Shown one piece after another: positions 25,405-35,413 of a stretch of 64,000 bases of DNA. This stretch comes from Cognaticolwellia aestuarii (GTDB lineage: Bacteria > Pseudomonadota > Gammaproteobacteria > Enterobacterales > Alteromonadaceae), in assembly GCF_002000025.1 (NCBI RefSeq), contig NZ_MUZV01000008.1:33272-97271 (forward strand), given 5' to 3'. Position numbers and translations under genes: made by a program. Positions within the stretch are counted from its first letter, which is position 1; every line of letters begins with the position of its first letter. The notes beneath the pieces are model-generated. The model had not been told where the DNA came from. It ran no database searches and worked only from the letters and a program-made list of their open reading frames with translations.

Positions 25405-27033
25405 ATGCAAAGACGTGATTTTATTAAGCTCACTGGCGTAGGTGCTGGTGGGTTAATGTTGCCGATGTCAGGTTTCGCTGTATCAGCAGATCAGTTATTA
25501 GATAAGCCTATGGATGTTGCTTACAAAAAAAAATTAGCCGATATTGCGCTAAACGCAGCTAAAGCAAAGGGCGCTTCTTATGCAGATGCGCGCATTGGTC
25601 GCTACCTTAATCAGTTTGTAACTACACAAGAAAAGCGTGTTGATAATATTGTTAATACTGAATCTGCTGGTATTGGTATTCGTGTCATTGCGAATGGCAC
25701 TTGGGGCTTTGCTTCCACCTCGAACATGACACCTGATAGTATTGCTAAAACCGCGGAGAAAGCCGTTGCGGTTGCGGTTGCTAACTCAAAGTTTCAAACC
25801 GTTCCAGTACAACTTGCACCAGTGAAAGGTGTTGGGGATGTAAGTTGGAATACACCTATTAAAAAGAATGCCTTAGAAATTCCGATTAAAGATAAAGTAG
25901 ATTTATTGTTATCAGTTAATGATGCCGCTATGTCTAATGGTGCGAACTATATTACCTCTATTTTATTTCTTGTTAATGAACAAAAATACTTTGCTTCAAC
26001 AGATGGTTCGTATATCGATCAAGATGTACATCGTTTATGGGCACCATTTTTTGCCACGGCTATTGGTAAGTCGGGCTTTAAACAACGTACTGGTTTAGGT
26101 AACCCTGTGGGAATGGGCTTTGAATATTTAGACGGTAAAGAAGAAGATAAAATACGTATTTCTGGCGCTAATGTCGGCTACAAAAACTCATATGACATGG
26201 TTGAAGATGCAACAGCTGCGGGTAAACAATTGCAAGCTAAGTTAAAAGCAAAATCAGTCGAACCAGGTAAGTATGATTTAGTACTAGACCCCGCGCATTT
26301 AATGTTGACTATTCATGAGTCAGTGGGTCACCCATTAGAGCTTGACCGCGTGCTAGGTTATGAAGCGAATTATGCCGGTACAAGTTTCGCAACGCTAGAT
26401 AAATGGCGAAGTGGTAAGTTTAATTACGGCTCTGACATCGTTAATTTAGTTGCGGATAAAACTCAGCCTTATTCATTAGGTAACGTGGGTTATGATGATG
26501 AAGGTGTTAAAACCAAAGAATGGGATTTAGTTAAAGATGGTACTTTAGTTAATTACCAAGCCACACGTGATCAAGTGCATATGATCGACCAAAAAGAATC
26601 ACACGGTTGTTGTTATTCGCAAAGTTGGCGTGACGTGCAGTTTCAACGTATGTCAAACGTTTCATTAAAGCCAAACAAGAAAGACTTATCAGCTGATGAT
26701 GTTATTAAAGACGTTGAAAATGGTATCTACATTGCCGGTCGTGGTTCATTTTCAATTGACCAACAACGTTATAACTTCCAATTCGGTGGACAATTATTTT
26801 TTGAAATCAAAGACGGTAAAATTACTGAACAAATTGAAGATGTTGCTTATCAATCTAACACGCAACAATTCTGGAATAGCTGTACACAGTTAGCTGGAAA
26901 ATCTGATTACCGTGTCGGCGGTTCATTTTTTGATGGTAAAGGCCAACCTTCGCAAGTTAGTGCGGTTTCTCATGGTTGTCCAACGACACGTTTTAATAAC
27001 ATTAACGTGATCAATACCGCTCGAAAAGTGTAA
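25405..27033 (+). CDS. Tat-targeted TldD-family metalloprotease
   Basis: 542 residues. The N-terminus is a Tat signal: twin arginine in 'MQRRDFIKLTGVGAGGLM', a weak hydrophobic stretch, then 'GFAVSA'. The body matches the TldD/PmbA (U62) family, with the zinc motif H304-E305-x3-H309 in 'TIHESVGHPLELDR' and the C-terminal 'ESHGCC' and 'CTQLAGKSDYRVGG' regions. Cytoplasmic TldD acts with TldE to cleave unstructured peptides such as microcin B17 leader or CcdA. An exported form is unusual and implies a periplasmic substrate. First gene of the cluster, followed by a TldE-like gene. Confidence 0.9.
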   Translation: MQRRDFIKLTGVGAGGLMLPMSGFAVSADQLLDKPMDVAYKKKLADIALNAAKAKGASYADARIGRYLNQFVTTQEKRVDNIVNTESAGIGIRVIANGTWGFASTSNMTPDSIAKTAEKAVAVAVANSKFQTVPVQLAPVKGVGDVSWNTPIKKNALEIPIKDKVDLLLSVNDAAMSNGANYITSILFLVNEQKYFASTDGSYIDQDVHRLWAPFFATAIGKSGFKQRTGLGNPVGMGFEYLDGKEEDKIRISGANVGYKNSYDMVEDATAAGKQLQAKLKAKSVEPGKYDLVLDPAHLMLTIHESVGHPLELDRVLGYEANYAGTSFATLDKWRSGKFNYGSDIVNLVADKTQPYSLGNVGYDDEGVKTKEWDLVKDGTLVNYQATRDQVHMIDQKESHGCCYSQSWRDVQFQRMSNVSLKPNKKDLSADDVIKDVENGIYIAGRGSFSIDQQRYNFQFGGQLFFEIKDGKITEQIEDVAYQSNTQQFWNSCTQLAGKSDYRVGGSFFDGKGQPSQVSAVSHGCPTTRFNNINVINTARKV

Positions 27034-27098
27034 TTTCACTGATATGTGAAGATAAGTATTTGGCGATAAAAATAAAGTCTAAAAGGAAGCAAAGCGTC

Positions 27099-28433
27099 AT
27101 GACAATTTTAACAGAACAACACGCGAAAAAGTTATTACAAAAAGTACTCTCATTTTCTAAAGCTGACGAATGTGAGTGTAATTTGAACGGTGAAGTGGGC
27201 GGGAATATTCGTACAGCCCGAAATACGGTATCAACAGCCGGTGAGCAAAGTGATTTAACCTTGGCGGTGCAATCAACCTTTGGTAAACGTACTGGGGTGG
27301 CTACCATTAATGAATTTGACGATGCGTCATTAATGAAAGTAGTTAAGCGCTCTGAAGAGTTGGCAAAACTCGCGCCGGAAAACCCAGAGAACATGCCGAT
27401 ATTTGGCCCGCAAAAGTACAGTAAAACCAATACTGCTTTTGATTCAACTTCAAAGGTTACGCCTGATTACAGAGCGCAGGCAGCAGAAGACAGCATTAAG
27501 CCTTCAAAAGCCAACAAGTTAGTTTCGTCAGGTTTTTTACAAGACGAAACCACCTTTGAAGCGATAATGAATAGCAAAGGGTTGTTTGCCTACAACAAAG
27601 CAACCAATGTTGATTTCTCGGTGACTATTCGCACCGAAGATGGCAAAGGCTCTGGCTGGGCAACGCGCGATTACAGCGATATAAACTTACTTGATACCAA
27701 AGAAGCGTCACAAATAGCGATTGAAAAATCTTTAGGCTCAGTTGATGCGAAAGAAATGGAGCCTGGCAAATATACCGTTATTTTAGAGCCCGCAGCTAGC
27801 GTTGGTTTATTAGGGCGGTTGATGGGCGCTATGGGACAACGCCAAGCCGATGAAGGTCGCAGCTTTTTATCGAAAAAATTAAAAGAAGGCGAAACTGGCG
27901 CTAAAAATAAACACGGTGAAAAAATGTTTGATGAGCGAGTACATATTTACTCAGATCCTAATCATCCTATTGCACCTTCAGCACCATTTTCTTCTGATGG
28001 TTTTCCAAGAAGTAAAACCGACTGGATTAAAGGCGGCGTGATCACCAATATGCCAAACTCACCTTATTGGGCTAAGCATACCGATACTGAATATGTTCCG
28101 CGCGGTGGCAGTTTTATTATGGCTGGTGGCGATGAGTCATTAGCAGAGATGATTAAAAACACGCGTCGTGGTGTACTCGTTACTCGTCTATGGTATATAC
28201 GCGCATTAGACCCTCAAACATTGCTACAAACAGGGCTAACACGTGACGGTACATTTTATATTGAAAACGGCAAAATAAAGTATCCGATTAAAAACTTCCG
28301 ATTTAACGAAAGCCCAATTGTTATGCTTAATAATATTGAAGCATTAGGTAAACCTGAACGCATTAATGGCAATATGGTACCGCCAATGAAAATTCGTGAC
28401 TTTACCTTTAGTAGTTTGTCAGACGCTGTTTAA
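27099..28433 (+). CDS. TldE/PmbA-like protease subunit
   Basis: I chose the ATG at 27099 (AAGGAAG upstream). The 444-residue protein aligns with PmbA/TldE: N-terminal domain with 'GGNIRTARNTVSTAGEQSDL', C-terminal domain with 'PGKYTVILEPAASVGLLGRL', 'DPNHPIAPSAPFSSDGFPR' and 'YVPRGGSFIMAGG'. As usual for TldE it lacks the HExxxH zinc site. No Tat or Sec signal is visible, although its presumed partner, the TldD-like protein 65 bases upstream, has one. It may be exported as a complex with it. Confidence 0.88.
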   Translation: MTILTEQHAKKLLQKVLSFSKADECECNLNGEVGGNIRTARNTVSTAGEQSDLTLAVQSTFGKRTGVATINEFDDASLMKVVKRSEELAKLAPENPENMPIFGPQKYSKTNTAFDSTSKVTPDYRAQAAEDSIKPSKANKLVSSGFLQDETTFEAIMNSKGLFAYNKATNVDFSVTIRTEDGKGSGWATRDYSDINLLDTKEASQIAIEKSLGSVDAKEMEPGKYTVILEPAASVGLLGRLMGAMGQRQADEGRSFLSKKLKEGETGAKNKHGEKMFDERVHIYSDPNHPIAPSAPFSSDGFPRSKTDWIKGGVITNMPNSPYWAKHTDTEYVPRGGSFIMAGGDESLAEMIKNTRRGVLVTRLWYIRALDPQTLLQTGLTRDGTFYIENGKIKYPIKNFRFNESPIVMLNNIEALGKPERINGNMVPPMKIRDFTFSSLSDAV

Positions 28434-28441
28434 CTGACTAA

Positions 28442-28472
28442 TAGCTTATTTATTGTGTTAATAAATAAGCTA
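28442..28472 (+). terminator. 13-bp hairpin after tldE-like gene
   Basis: Perfect arms TAGCTTATTTATT and AATAAATAAGCTA with loop GTGTT start 9 bases after the stop. There is no T tract. A second stem GGGTAAACG/CGTTTACCC (28511-28541) follows. The pair may attenuate or stabilise the message between the protease genes and the rest of the cluster. Confidence 0.5.
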
Positions 28473-28561
28473 GGTATTAAGCATACTTTAATCAAAGGAT
28501 AACAAGCTAAGGGTAAACGTGGGCATTATCTGCGTTTACCCTGATTGTTTTCTGGTATTTT

Positions 28562-29263
28562 ATGAATAGACGTAATTTCATTCGTACACTCTCGTTATTT
28601 TCTGCTGGCGCCTGTGCCTTGCCGTTTTTACGTTTGAGTGCACAAGAGCAAATTGACTTCTTTTTTACTCGCTTGAGCTATGAATCAGGTGACTGGGAAG
28701 TCGACGAAAGAATGCCCGCCAATGTCTTGAATTCGCTCATTGAATACACGAGCTTAAGGGTTGATATCAAAGAACGTATAATTCCATTGTCTGATCCTCA
28801 AATGCTTAGTGCTCCATTTTGTTACTTGGCAGGGCATCGCTTAGTTCAATTTAATAGCGAAGAAAAACAAAACTTTCAACGTTATGTGGAAAATGGTGGC
28901 TTTGTTTTTGTTGATGACTGTAATCATGATATCGACGGTATGTTTGCCCGTAGCTTTGAACGACAAATGCAGGCGATATTTGGTGAGCAAGCGTTGCAAA
29001 AAATCCCCAACGATCACCCGATATATACTGCTTTCTTCAACTTTGATGGTCCGCCACGAACGTCCATCGAGCTCAATGGTTGGGGCGATGATTTGGTACA
29101 TAACTACCTTAAAGCCATAGAAATTGATGGTCGTATTGCCGTGTTATACAGTAATAAAGATTTAGGCTGTGAATGGGATTATGATTTTCGTAATAAACGC
29201 TGGCTAAAAGTCGACAACACCCGATTCGCGGTAAATATTGTCATATATGCAATGAATAGCTAA
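28562..29263 (+). CDS. Tat-targeted DUF4159 protein
   Basis: 233 residues with a Tat signal ('MNRRNFIRTLSLFSAGACAL'). The rest is DUF4159: 'FFFTRLSYESGDWEVDERMP', 'GGFVFVDDCNHDIDGMF', 'IPNDHPIYTAFFNF' and a C-terminal 'FAVNIVIYAMNS'. The domain resembles the glutamine-amidotransferase/ThuA-like fold often encoded beside MoxR and Bat-type genes. Function unknown. It is followed by the MoxR gene after 37 bases, and it is the second Tat substrate in this cluster. Confidence 0.85.
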   Translation: MNRRNFIRTLSLFSAGACALPFLRLSAQEQIDFFFTRLSYESGDWEVDERMPANVLNSLIEYTSLRVDIKERIIPLSDPQMLSAPFCYLAGHRLVQFNSEEKQNFQRYVENGGFVFVDDCNHDIDGMFARSFERQMQAIFGEQALQKIPNDHPIYTAFFNFDGPPRTSIELNGWGDDLVHNYLKAIEIDGRIAVLYSNKDLGCEWDYDFRNKRWLKVDNTRFAVNIVIYAMNS

Positions 29264-29300
29264 TTGGTAACACTCAGTCATATTGATAAATGGAAAATAA

Positions 29301-30296
29301 ATGCAAGCACAACAAATAACACTCTTACTAGAAAAATTAAGCCAAATTAGTGATGAAGTTGCTAAAGTTATTGTCGGCCAACAAGACGTTATTGATGAGT
29401 TGCTGATCAGTATTCTTGCTGGTGGACACTGCTTACTTGAAGGTGTACCAGGTTTAGCTAAAACGTTAATGGTCAGTTCATTATCAAAAACACTCGCCCT
29501 TGACTTTAACCGTGTGCAATTTACCCCAGATTTGATGCCGAGTGATATTATCGGCACTGAAATTTTGGAAACGGATCACGAAACGGGCGATCGCTTTTTT
29601 AAGTTTCAACAAGGTCCAGTATTCACTAATATATTATTGGCTGATGAAATTAACCGTACGCCACCAAAAACTCAAGCCGCTTTATTAGAAGCGATGCAAG
29701 AGCGACGTATCAGTTATGGCGGCACAAGTTATGAACTGCCAAAGCCTTTCTTTGTTTTAGCCACCCAAAACCCGGTAGAACAAGCAGGCACTTACCCATT
29801 ACCCGAAGCGCAATTGGATCGCTTTTTAATGTTTATTCGCGTTGGTTATCCTAGCGAACAAGAAGAAATTGAGATCCTTAAGCGCACAACGGGCAATACT
29901 CACAGCGAGTTAAGTGCCATTCTCAGTGCTGAAGATATTATTGCCCTGCAAGATCTTGTACGCAGTGTCACGGTTTCAGATGAATTGTTAAGCTATGCCG
30001 CAAGCTTAGCGCGAGCGACACGGCCAGAAAGTAGTCATAGCTGTCAAAGTGTTATTGACCATGTCCGTTGGGGCGCAGGCCCTAGAGCAGGGCAAGCGTT
30101 AATATTATGTGCAAAAGCCCGCGCTTTAATGTCAGGGCGTTATGCCATTCATCTAGATGACATACAATTTGTTGCCCCAGCGGTATTAAGGCATCGAATT
30201 TTAGTTAACTTTCAAGCGGAAGCCTTAAGCATTAGTCCTGATGATGTGATTACTGATTTGTTGGCACATGTTGCCGTACCTAGCAGTCCAATGTAG
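29301..30296 (+). CDS. MoxR-family AAA+ ATPase
   Basis: 331 residues. Walker A lies at residues 48-55 (GVPGLAKT), Walker B in 'NILLADEINRTPPKTQ', sensor 1 in 'FVLATQNPVEQAGTYPLPEA', then an AAA lid domain. MoxR ATPases are chaperone-like and usually work with von Willebrand A-domain partners to mature or assemble protein complexes. The next genes encode exactly such partners (DUF58 and Bat-like proteins). Cytoplasmic. Confidence 0.95.
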   Translation: MQAQQITLLLEKLSQISDEVAKVIVGQQDVIDELLISILAGGHCLLEGVPGLAKTLMVSSLSKTLALDFNRVQFTPDLMPSDIIGTEILETDHETGDRFFKFQQGPVFTNILLADEINRTPPKTQAALLEAMQERRISYGGTSYELPKPFFVLATQNPVEQAGTYPLPEAQLDRFLMFIRVGYPSEQEEIEILKRTTGNTHSELSAILSAEDIIALQDLVRSVTVSDELLSYAASLARATRPESSHSCQSVIDHVRWGAGPRAGQALILCAKARALMSGRYAIHLDDIQFVAPAVLRHRILVNFQAEALSISPDDVITDLLAHVAVPSSPM

Positions 30297-30315
30297 TAAC
30301 CATAGGTAATTACGC

Positions 30316-31251
30316 GTGCAACAACCTTATTTCGATGTCAAAACACTCTTGCGTGTAAAAGATCTTCCGCTGGCCATTAAAACATTAGCGCAAGGTTTTT
30401 TGCATGGCGCTCATGCGAGTCAGCAACGTGGCGTTGGTATTGAATTCAGCCAATTTAGGGCTTATGAACCAGGAGACCAGCCAAGTAAAATTGACTGGAA
30501 ACTGTTTGCACGCTCAGATAAATACTTTGTACGTGAAGCGGAAAGAGAAAGTGATATTAATGTTTGGCTAGTATTGGACTGCAGTGAATCTATGTTGCAA
30601 CAATCACTTACCGGCAATACCAAAAATCAGCAACCGTCAGCAAATGTTGGTCAATGGCATAAATTAGATTATGCGCGATATTTAGCAGCAACAATCGCTT
30701 ACTTGGCGCAAAAGCAAGGTGATACGGTCGGTTTGTTAGCACTTTCCGGTGAAGCACCACTGCAAGTGCCGGCTTTTGGTGGAGAGCGTCATTGGCAAAA
30801 AATATTACTGGCCTTAACACAAATTAAAGCCAGTGGTCGTTTTCCTGATACTCAAGCCATTTTGGCCCAGTTAAGTGCGGTGCGTAAAAATGGCTTGATT
30901 GTTGTGATCAGTGACTTTCATCAACTGAATAATGAGCTGTTTGCCTTAACGACCAAACTCAGTCATCGTCATAGTGATGTTGTCGCTTTTCATTTAGACA
31001 GTGATGACGAGATCAATTTTCCTTACCAGGGCTTAATTCAATTTCAAGACTTGGAAACCGGCGAGCAGCTTGAGGTGTCAGCAAAACAAGTGAAAGCTGA
31101 TTACCTCAATAATAAAAAACGCGCAGATAATAACATCAAGGCACAATTGGCGGCGCAAAATATACAGTATGTTCACGCCAATATAGATCAGGCTCTAGAT
31201 CAAACCTTGGTTGATTTTCTCAGTGTTAGAGCTCGAGGGCGCAGTCAATAA
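30316..31251 (+). CDS. DUF58 protein (MoxR partner)
   Basis: 311 residues, GTG start with AGGTAAT upstream. The DUF58 signature is clear: 'GIEFSQFRAYEPGDQPSKID' followed by W and 'VREAERESDINVWLVLDCSE'. The last element continues into a DxSxS metal-ion-dependent adhesion motif (D-C-S-E-S), the start of a vWA-like fold. Proteins of this type bind MoxR ATPases. Its stop overlaps the next start by one base (TAATG). Confidence 0.92.
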   Translation: MQQPYFDVKTLLRVKDLPLAIKTLAQGFLHGAHASQQRGVGIEFSQFRAYEPGDQPSKIDWKLFARSDKYFVREAERESDINVWLVLDCSESMLQQSLTGNTKNQQPSANVGQWHKLDYARYLAATIAYLAQKQGDTVGLLALSGEAPLQVPAFGGERHWQKILLALTQIKASGRFPDTQAILAQLSAVRKNGLIVVISDFHQLNNELFALTTKLSHRHSDVVAFHLDSDDEINFPYQGLIQFQDLETGEQLEVSAKQVKADYLNNKKRADNNIKAQLAAQNIQYVHANIDQALDQTLVDFLSVRARGRSQ

Positions 31252-32837
31252 TGGCCAGTTATTTCCCTGCACTTTTTTTACAAAATCCATCAGCCTTTTG
31301 GGCTTTATTTGCTTTAGCTATACCACTAATTTTACATTTGCTCAGCAAGCATAGAGCCACCTTGGTTCGATTTTCCAATATCGCACTAATCAGCAAATTT
31401 GCAGTGAAAAGCACGCACAAAGTTCATTTAACTGAAGTTTGGTTGTTATTATTGCGTATTTTGTTATTGATAGTATCTATCTTACTGCTGGCAAAAATAT
31501 CGCTAAACCCGCCATTAATAAGTCACGAAGAAGTCTACCTTGTCAGCCCTGATTGGCTTAATCATAGCGATAAAAATGAACGTCAAGAGTTGATCTCAAA
31601 CAGTTCAAATAAGCCCATTTATCTATTAAAACAGCATAGTGCACCGATTAGTTCAGCTGAAATACTGGCGTGGCAACCATCAACAGCAGCATCTGAACCA
31701 CATAACACATTATTAGCACTGAATGCTTTTACTGCGTTATTAACACCTGAGACGAATATAAAGCTTTTCGTTACTAATCGAGCGAAACAATACCGTGTTA
31801 ACCAGAGCAAGCCAGCTTTAACATGGCTCAATAACATTGATTGGCAAATTAAAAAGCTCACCTTTGAGCATCTAAAACAATACATTAAACCGATGAATGT
31901 GGTGATTATTTATGATCAAGACCGCTTTGCCGATTTGAAATACTTTCAGCAAGCCTTTGCACTCATTAAACAACAAATTGCACCGAAACTCTCGTTAGTC
32001 TCATTTTTAAATACCGACTCAGAAAACTCAATTTCGTATCAACAAGCGCTGTTAAATAATCCCCATTGGCTGTTTTATTTGAGTTCAAAACCGCCTGGTG
32101 AACTTGTTACTCAGGCCATAGTTAACGGCACTAATATACTGGTTGATGCCAATAAAGCCGATATTAATGTAATGGCGGATAAGCGTTTGATCATAGATAA
32201 ACAAAGCAGTGTTCTACTGCGAGCAGATATTGCTTTTTATCGTCGAGCACAACCTTTGATGCTGGCCGAAAAATTAACAAACCACCTGATATCAAAAACA
32301 GATGAAGTGCTCTGGCAGTTTAGCCAACAAGCAGGGCAGGATCTGCCCCTGTTAACGAAATCGAGCCTGCGCTTTTTCTCGAAAATTGAAAACAGTAATA
32401 CCATCAGTACAAGTGCTATTTATCAATTGTACTCACGGTTTTCACCTGCTTGGAGCAACCTGTTGGTCACTAAGCAATCGCCACTTTTATTGCAAGATTT
32501 GTTATTCTCAACATGGCAAAAATCACAAGCTATAGCGCAACAGACATTGAATGAAAGTCAAATTAACCAGCTTGTTACTGCTAATAAAATAGCAAATTTA
32601 CAGGCTGAAAAAGCGCTTGCTGCGCCACGCTTAAAAAATATTACCGAGCTGAAAGTAGCACGACAAACAACCCATAATGATTACACTGATTTATTAGGGG
32701 TGTTATTGTTAATGCTTTGGATAACCGAGCGTATTGTTAGTGAAGTTTATCGCACCAATAAATCGACAGAAACCACTGTAGGCAAAGCTATCGGTACTGA
32801 CGATAATTTTGCTATATCTAGCAAGGCGGTAAGTTGA
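31251..32837 (+). CDS. BatA-like membrane protein
   Basis: 528 residues. The first 85 residues are the BatA N-terminal domain: membrane helix 'FWALFALAIPLILHLLSKHR', then a second helix 'VWLLLLRILLLIVSILLLA'. The large middle part (about 95-470) is probably periplasmic and vWA-like but shows no MIDAS motif. One more helix ('LLGVLLLMLWITERIV') lies near the C-terminus. Overlaps of one base or more on both sides show tight translational coupling in the MoxR operon. Confidence 0.8.
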   Translation: MASYFPALFLQNPSAFWALFALAIPLILHLLSKHRATLVRFSNIALISKFAVKSTHKVHLTEVWLLLLRILLLIVSILLLAKISLNPPLISHEEVYLVSPDWLNHSDKNERQELISNSSNKPIYLLKQHSAPISSAEILAWQPSTAASEPHNTLLALNAFTALLTPETNIKLFVTNRAKQYRVNQSKPALTWLNNIDWQIKKLTFEHLKQYIKPMNVVIIYDQDRFADLKYFQQAFALIKQQIAPKLSLVSFLNTDSENSISYQQALLNNPHWLFYLSSKPPGELVTQAIVNGTNILVDANKADINVMADKRLIIDKQSSVLLRADIAFYRRAQPLMLAEKLTNHLISKTDEVLWQFSQQAGQDLPLLTKSSLRFFSKIENSNTISTSAIYQLYSRFSPAWSNLLVTKQSPLLLQDLLFSTWQKSQAIAQQTLNESQINQLVTANKIANLQAEKALAAPRLKNITELKVARQTTHNDYTDLLGVLLLMLWITERIVSEVYRTNKSTETTVGKAIGTDDNFAISSKAVS

Positions 32838-35413
32838 TGTCTACTATTGATATTCATAGCGCTGAGCAGGGGCAAGCACAGTCACGTCAAGGTTTTGAAC
32901 ACAACAGTGAGCAAAACAGTGAACAAAATAATGATCAAAGTAATCAGCAAAATTTGCAGCAATTAAGCTGGTTAGTTGGGCGTTGGCGTAAACAGTTTTT
33001 ACAACAGCAAACCTTGCTATTTATACCCAAACTGCTGGCGATAATTTTTACGATTTTATTTCTGTTATTTAGTTTAGGCTCGTTAGGGGACAGTCAGAAC
33101 TTATTGACCATTGAGTATGCTGTTGGTGTTGTTTTGCTAGCCTTTATGCTTGGTGTAGCTGTCAACATTGTGCTTGCTTTACGCAGTGAACGTTATCAAA
33201 GTATTACGTTAAAGAACTTGCTTGTTCACTTAAATAACCGCTTTACTGTGCTCGAAGATAGCGCACAGTTGCTGTTGCGTGATGAAAGCGAACTGTCAGG
33301 GCTGGAAAAGCTACAATATCAAAAAGTACGTACAAATTTTCAGAATATTTTACAGCAACAAGCGCATGCCGGTTACCCTGAATTATCGCCAGTTTTAGCT
33401 AAACAGCGCCTCTTGACTGACAGTGGCTTATTATTGATATTGTTGTTAATACTATTACTGAGTGCGCACTTTACATTATTCGATAAAACCTTAGCTTGGT
33501 TTTACTCGCAACCTATAGGCAATCAAACAATAGAGAGTGGCTCACAAAACAGCGAAAAAAATACCGCAATACTGATATTATCCCAACAAGTTACCATCAC
33601 TTTGCCCAATTATAGTGTGGCTAAAAATCAAGCTGAAAGTATAGATTCAGAGCAACTTGATATTAATACTTTAATGGGCAGTCAGGCTCGTTGGACATTT
33701 ACATTTTCGCAGCAAGCAGCAAATTATTTTATCGTCTTTTCTAATGGCGAACGCTACCCGCTCGTTAAGCAAGACAACAATAATTTTACTTTCGAAAAAC
33801 AGCTAACCACCAGCATGGTTTATCATTTAGCGATAGCAGATAATAGCACCGAGGTTTCTGAGCAATTCGCCGCAATTCATCGTATTACCTTGACACCTGA
33901 CCAAGCACCTAAAATTCGTTTTATCAGTCCTAAAAATACCGTAACAGAGTTTGGAATAAGCAGTACACCTACTGTGCTTACTGAAGTACAGATATCAGAT
34001 GATTTTGCCTTAACGGCAGTTGAAATTTTAGCTTCAATAGCCAAAGGCTCTGGCGAAAGTGTCAAGTTTAGAGATCAACGCTTTAATTTTGATCGCACCG
34101 AGCAAATCGACGGTAAAACTCATTATTATAAAAATTGGTCACTGCTTGATTTAGCGATGGAGCCGGGAGATGAATTGTATTTTACGGTATTAGCAACAGA
34201 TAATCGTCAGCCAGAAGCCCAACAAACCCGATCAGCAACTAAAATAATTCGCTGGTTAGAAGATGAACAAGCCGGTATGCGTGCGGACGGAATTTTACTT
34301 GATTTTATGCCAGAGTACTTTAAAAGCCAGCGACAAATTATTATTGAAACTATCGAGCTGATTGAAGATAAAACTGAACTTGAATTGGCTAAGTTTGCTG
34401 CCACTTCAGAGTCGCTTGGCGTTGCACAAAGTGCATTAAAAGAAAAATATGGCCAATATTTGGGCGATGAGTCTGAAGGACTAGAAAGTGTCGGAGTGAG
34501 TTTTGATGATCATAGCGCAGACGAGCACAGTGGAGATGAACATAGCACAGATGATCATGATGACTCGCAGCGACCGACCATCCAAGTACATGACGAACAT
34601 GGTGGTAGTAATGCCGTGATCACGGCCACGGCTCATGAACATGAACATGTTAATGCACAAGCAAGCGGTTCAGCTGATGCTGATTTATCAGGTCGTATGT
34701 CGTTAATTAGTCGTTATGGTCATACACATGAAGACAGTGATGTAGGCATGATGAATAGTCAAGATCCCAAAGCCTTGATGAAAAAAAGTCTAGCAAATAT
34801 GTGGCAAGCTGAATTGCATTTAATGTTAGCAGAGCCTGAACTTGCTTTACCCTTTGAACAACAAGCGTTGATGTTGTTAAAACAAGCTCAAAAAGCTGAA
34901 CGTATTTATGTTAAGCGTTTAGGCTTTGAACCACCACCTGTGACAGAGCAACGACGTTATCAAGGAGAGCAAACTGATATTATTTCAGGCAGTGTGCAAT
35001 CCTCTCGCTTTAGCACCGCACAGTTGACCGATCAAACACAGTTAGCTTTTCGCCAACTTTTACAGCTATTGAATCGAGTAAGCCAAACATCAGAGCAAAA
35101 CGTTACGACTGAAATTACCAGTAAACGCTTATCTGTTGATGAATTAGCCTTAGTCGAGTTGGCTAAGCAGGGCATAGAGCAGTTAGTTGAACAGCGTTCT
35201 GCTTTGGTTGATGTGCTTGCCATACTTGAGCAAATATTACTTGAGCGTAAATTTACATTGTCTCAATGTCAGCACTGTTTGACGTTATTATCAGGAAAGA
35301 TCGAACAGTTAATTCCTCAAAGTAATGCCTTACCCGCTAGGAGAGCGCAAGATTTTTTCGATCAACAGCCGATGATCAAGCAATACAGTGAATTTTTAGA
35401 GGAAAACTTGTGA
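32837..35413 (+). CDS. large DUF4175-like membrane protein
   Basis: 858 residues from the ATG at 32837 (TGATG overlap with the previous stop). It has three membrane helices (two near residues 60-115, one near 195-215) and then a long periplasmic part with an Ig-like or sugar-binding-like section around 330-480. The layout resembles DUF4175 proteins of MoxR clusters. Residues about 555-615 form a His/Asp/Glu-rich low-complexity insert ('DEHSGDEHSTDDHDD', 'AHEHEHVNA'), a likely metal-binding or flexible region. The N-terminal 35 residues are Gln/Asn-rich. Function unknown. Confidence 0.7.
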   Translation: MSTIDIHSAEQGQAQSRQGFEHNSEQNSEQNNDQSNQQNLQQLSWLVGRWRKQFLQQQTLLFIPKLLAIIFTILFLLFSLGSLGDSQNLLTIEYAVGVVLLAFMLGVAVNIVLALRSERYQSITLKNLLVHLNNRFTVLEDSAQLLLRDESELSGLEKLQYQKVRTNFQNILQQQAHAGYPELSPVLAKQRLLTDSGLLLILLLILLLSAHFTLFDKTLAWFYSQPIGNQTIESGSQNSEKNTAILILSQQVTITLPNYSVAKNQAESIDSEQLDINTLMGSQARWTFTFSQQAANYFIVFSNGERYPLVKQDNNNFTFEKQLTTSMVYHLAIADNSTEVSEQFAAIHRITLTPDQAPKIRFISPKNTVTEFGISSTPTVLTEVQISDDFALTAVEILASIAKGSGESVKFRDQRFNFDRTEQIDGKTHYYKNWSLLDLAMEPGDELYFTVLATDNRQPEAQQTRSATKIIRWLEDEQAGMRADGILLDFMPEYFKSQRQIIIETIELIEDKTELELAKFAATSESLGVAQSALKEKYGQYLGDESEGLESVGVSFDDHSADEHSGDEHSTDDHDDSQRPTIQVHDEHGGSNAVITATAHEHEHVNAQASGSADADLSGRMSLISRYGHTHEDSDVGMMNSQDPKALMKKSLANMWQAELHLMLAEPELALPFEQQALMLLKQAQKAERIYVKRLGFEPPPVTEQRRYQGEQTDIISGSVQSSRFSTAQLTDQTQLAFRQLLQLLNRVSQTSEQNVTTEITSKRLSVDELALVELAKQGIEQLVEQRSALVDVLAILEQILLERKFTLSQCQHCLTLLSGKIEQLIPQSNALPARRAQDFFDQQPMIKQYSEFLEENL

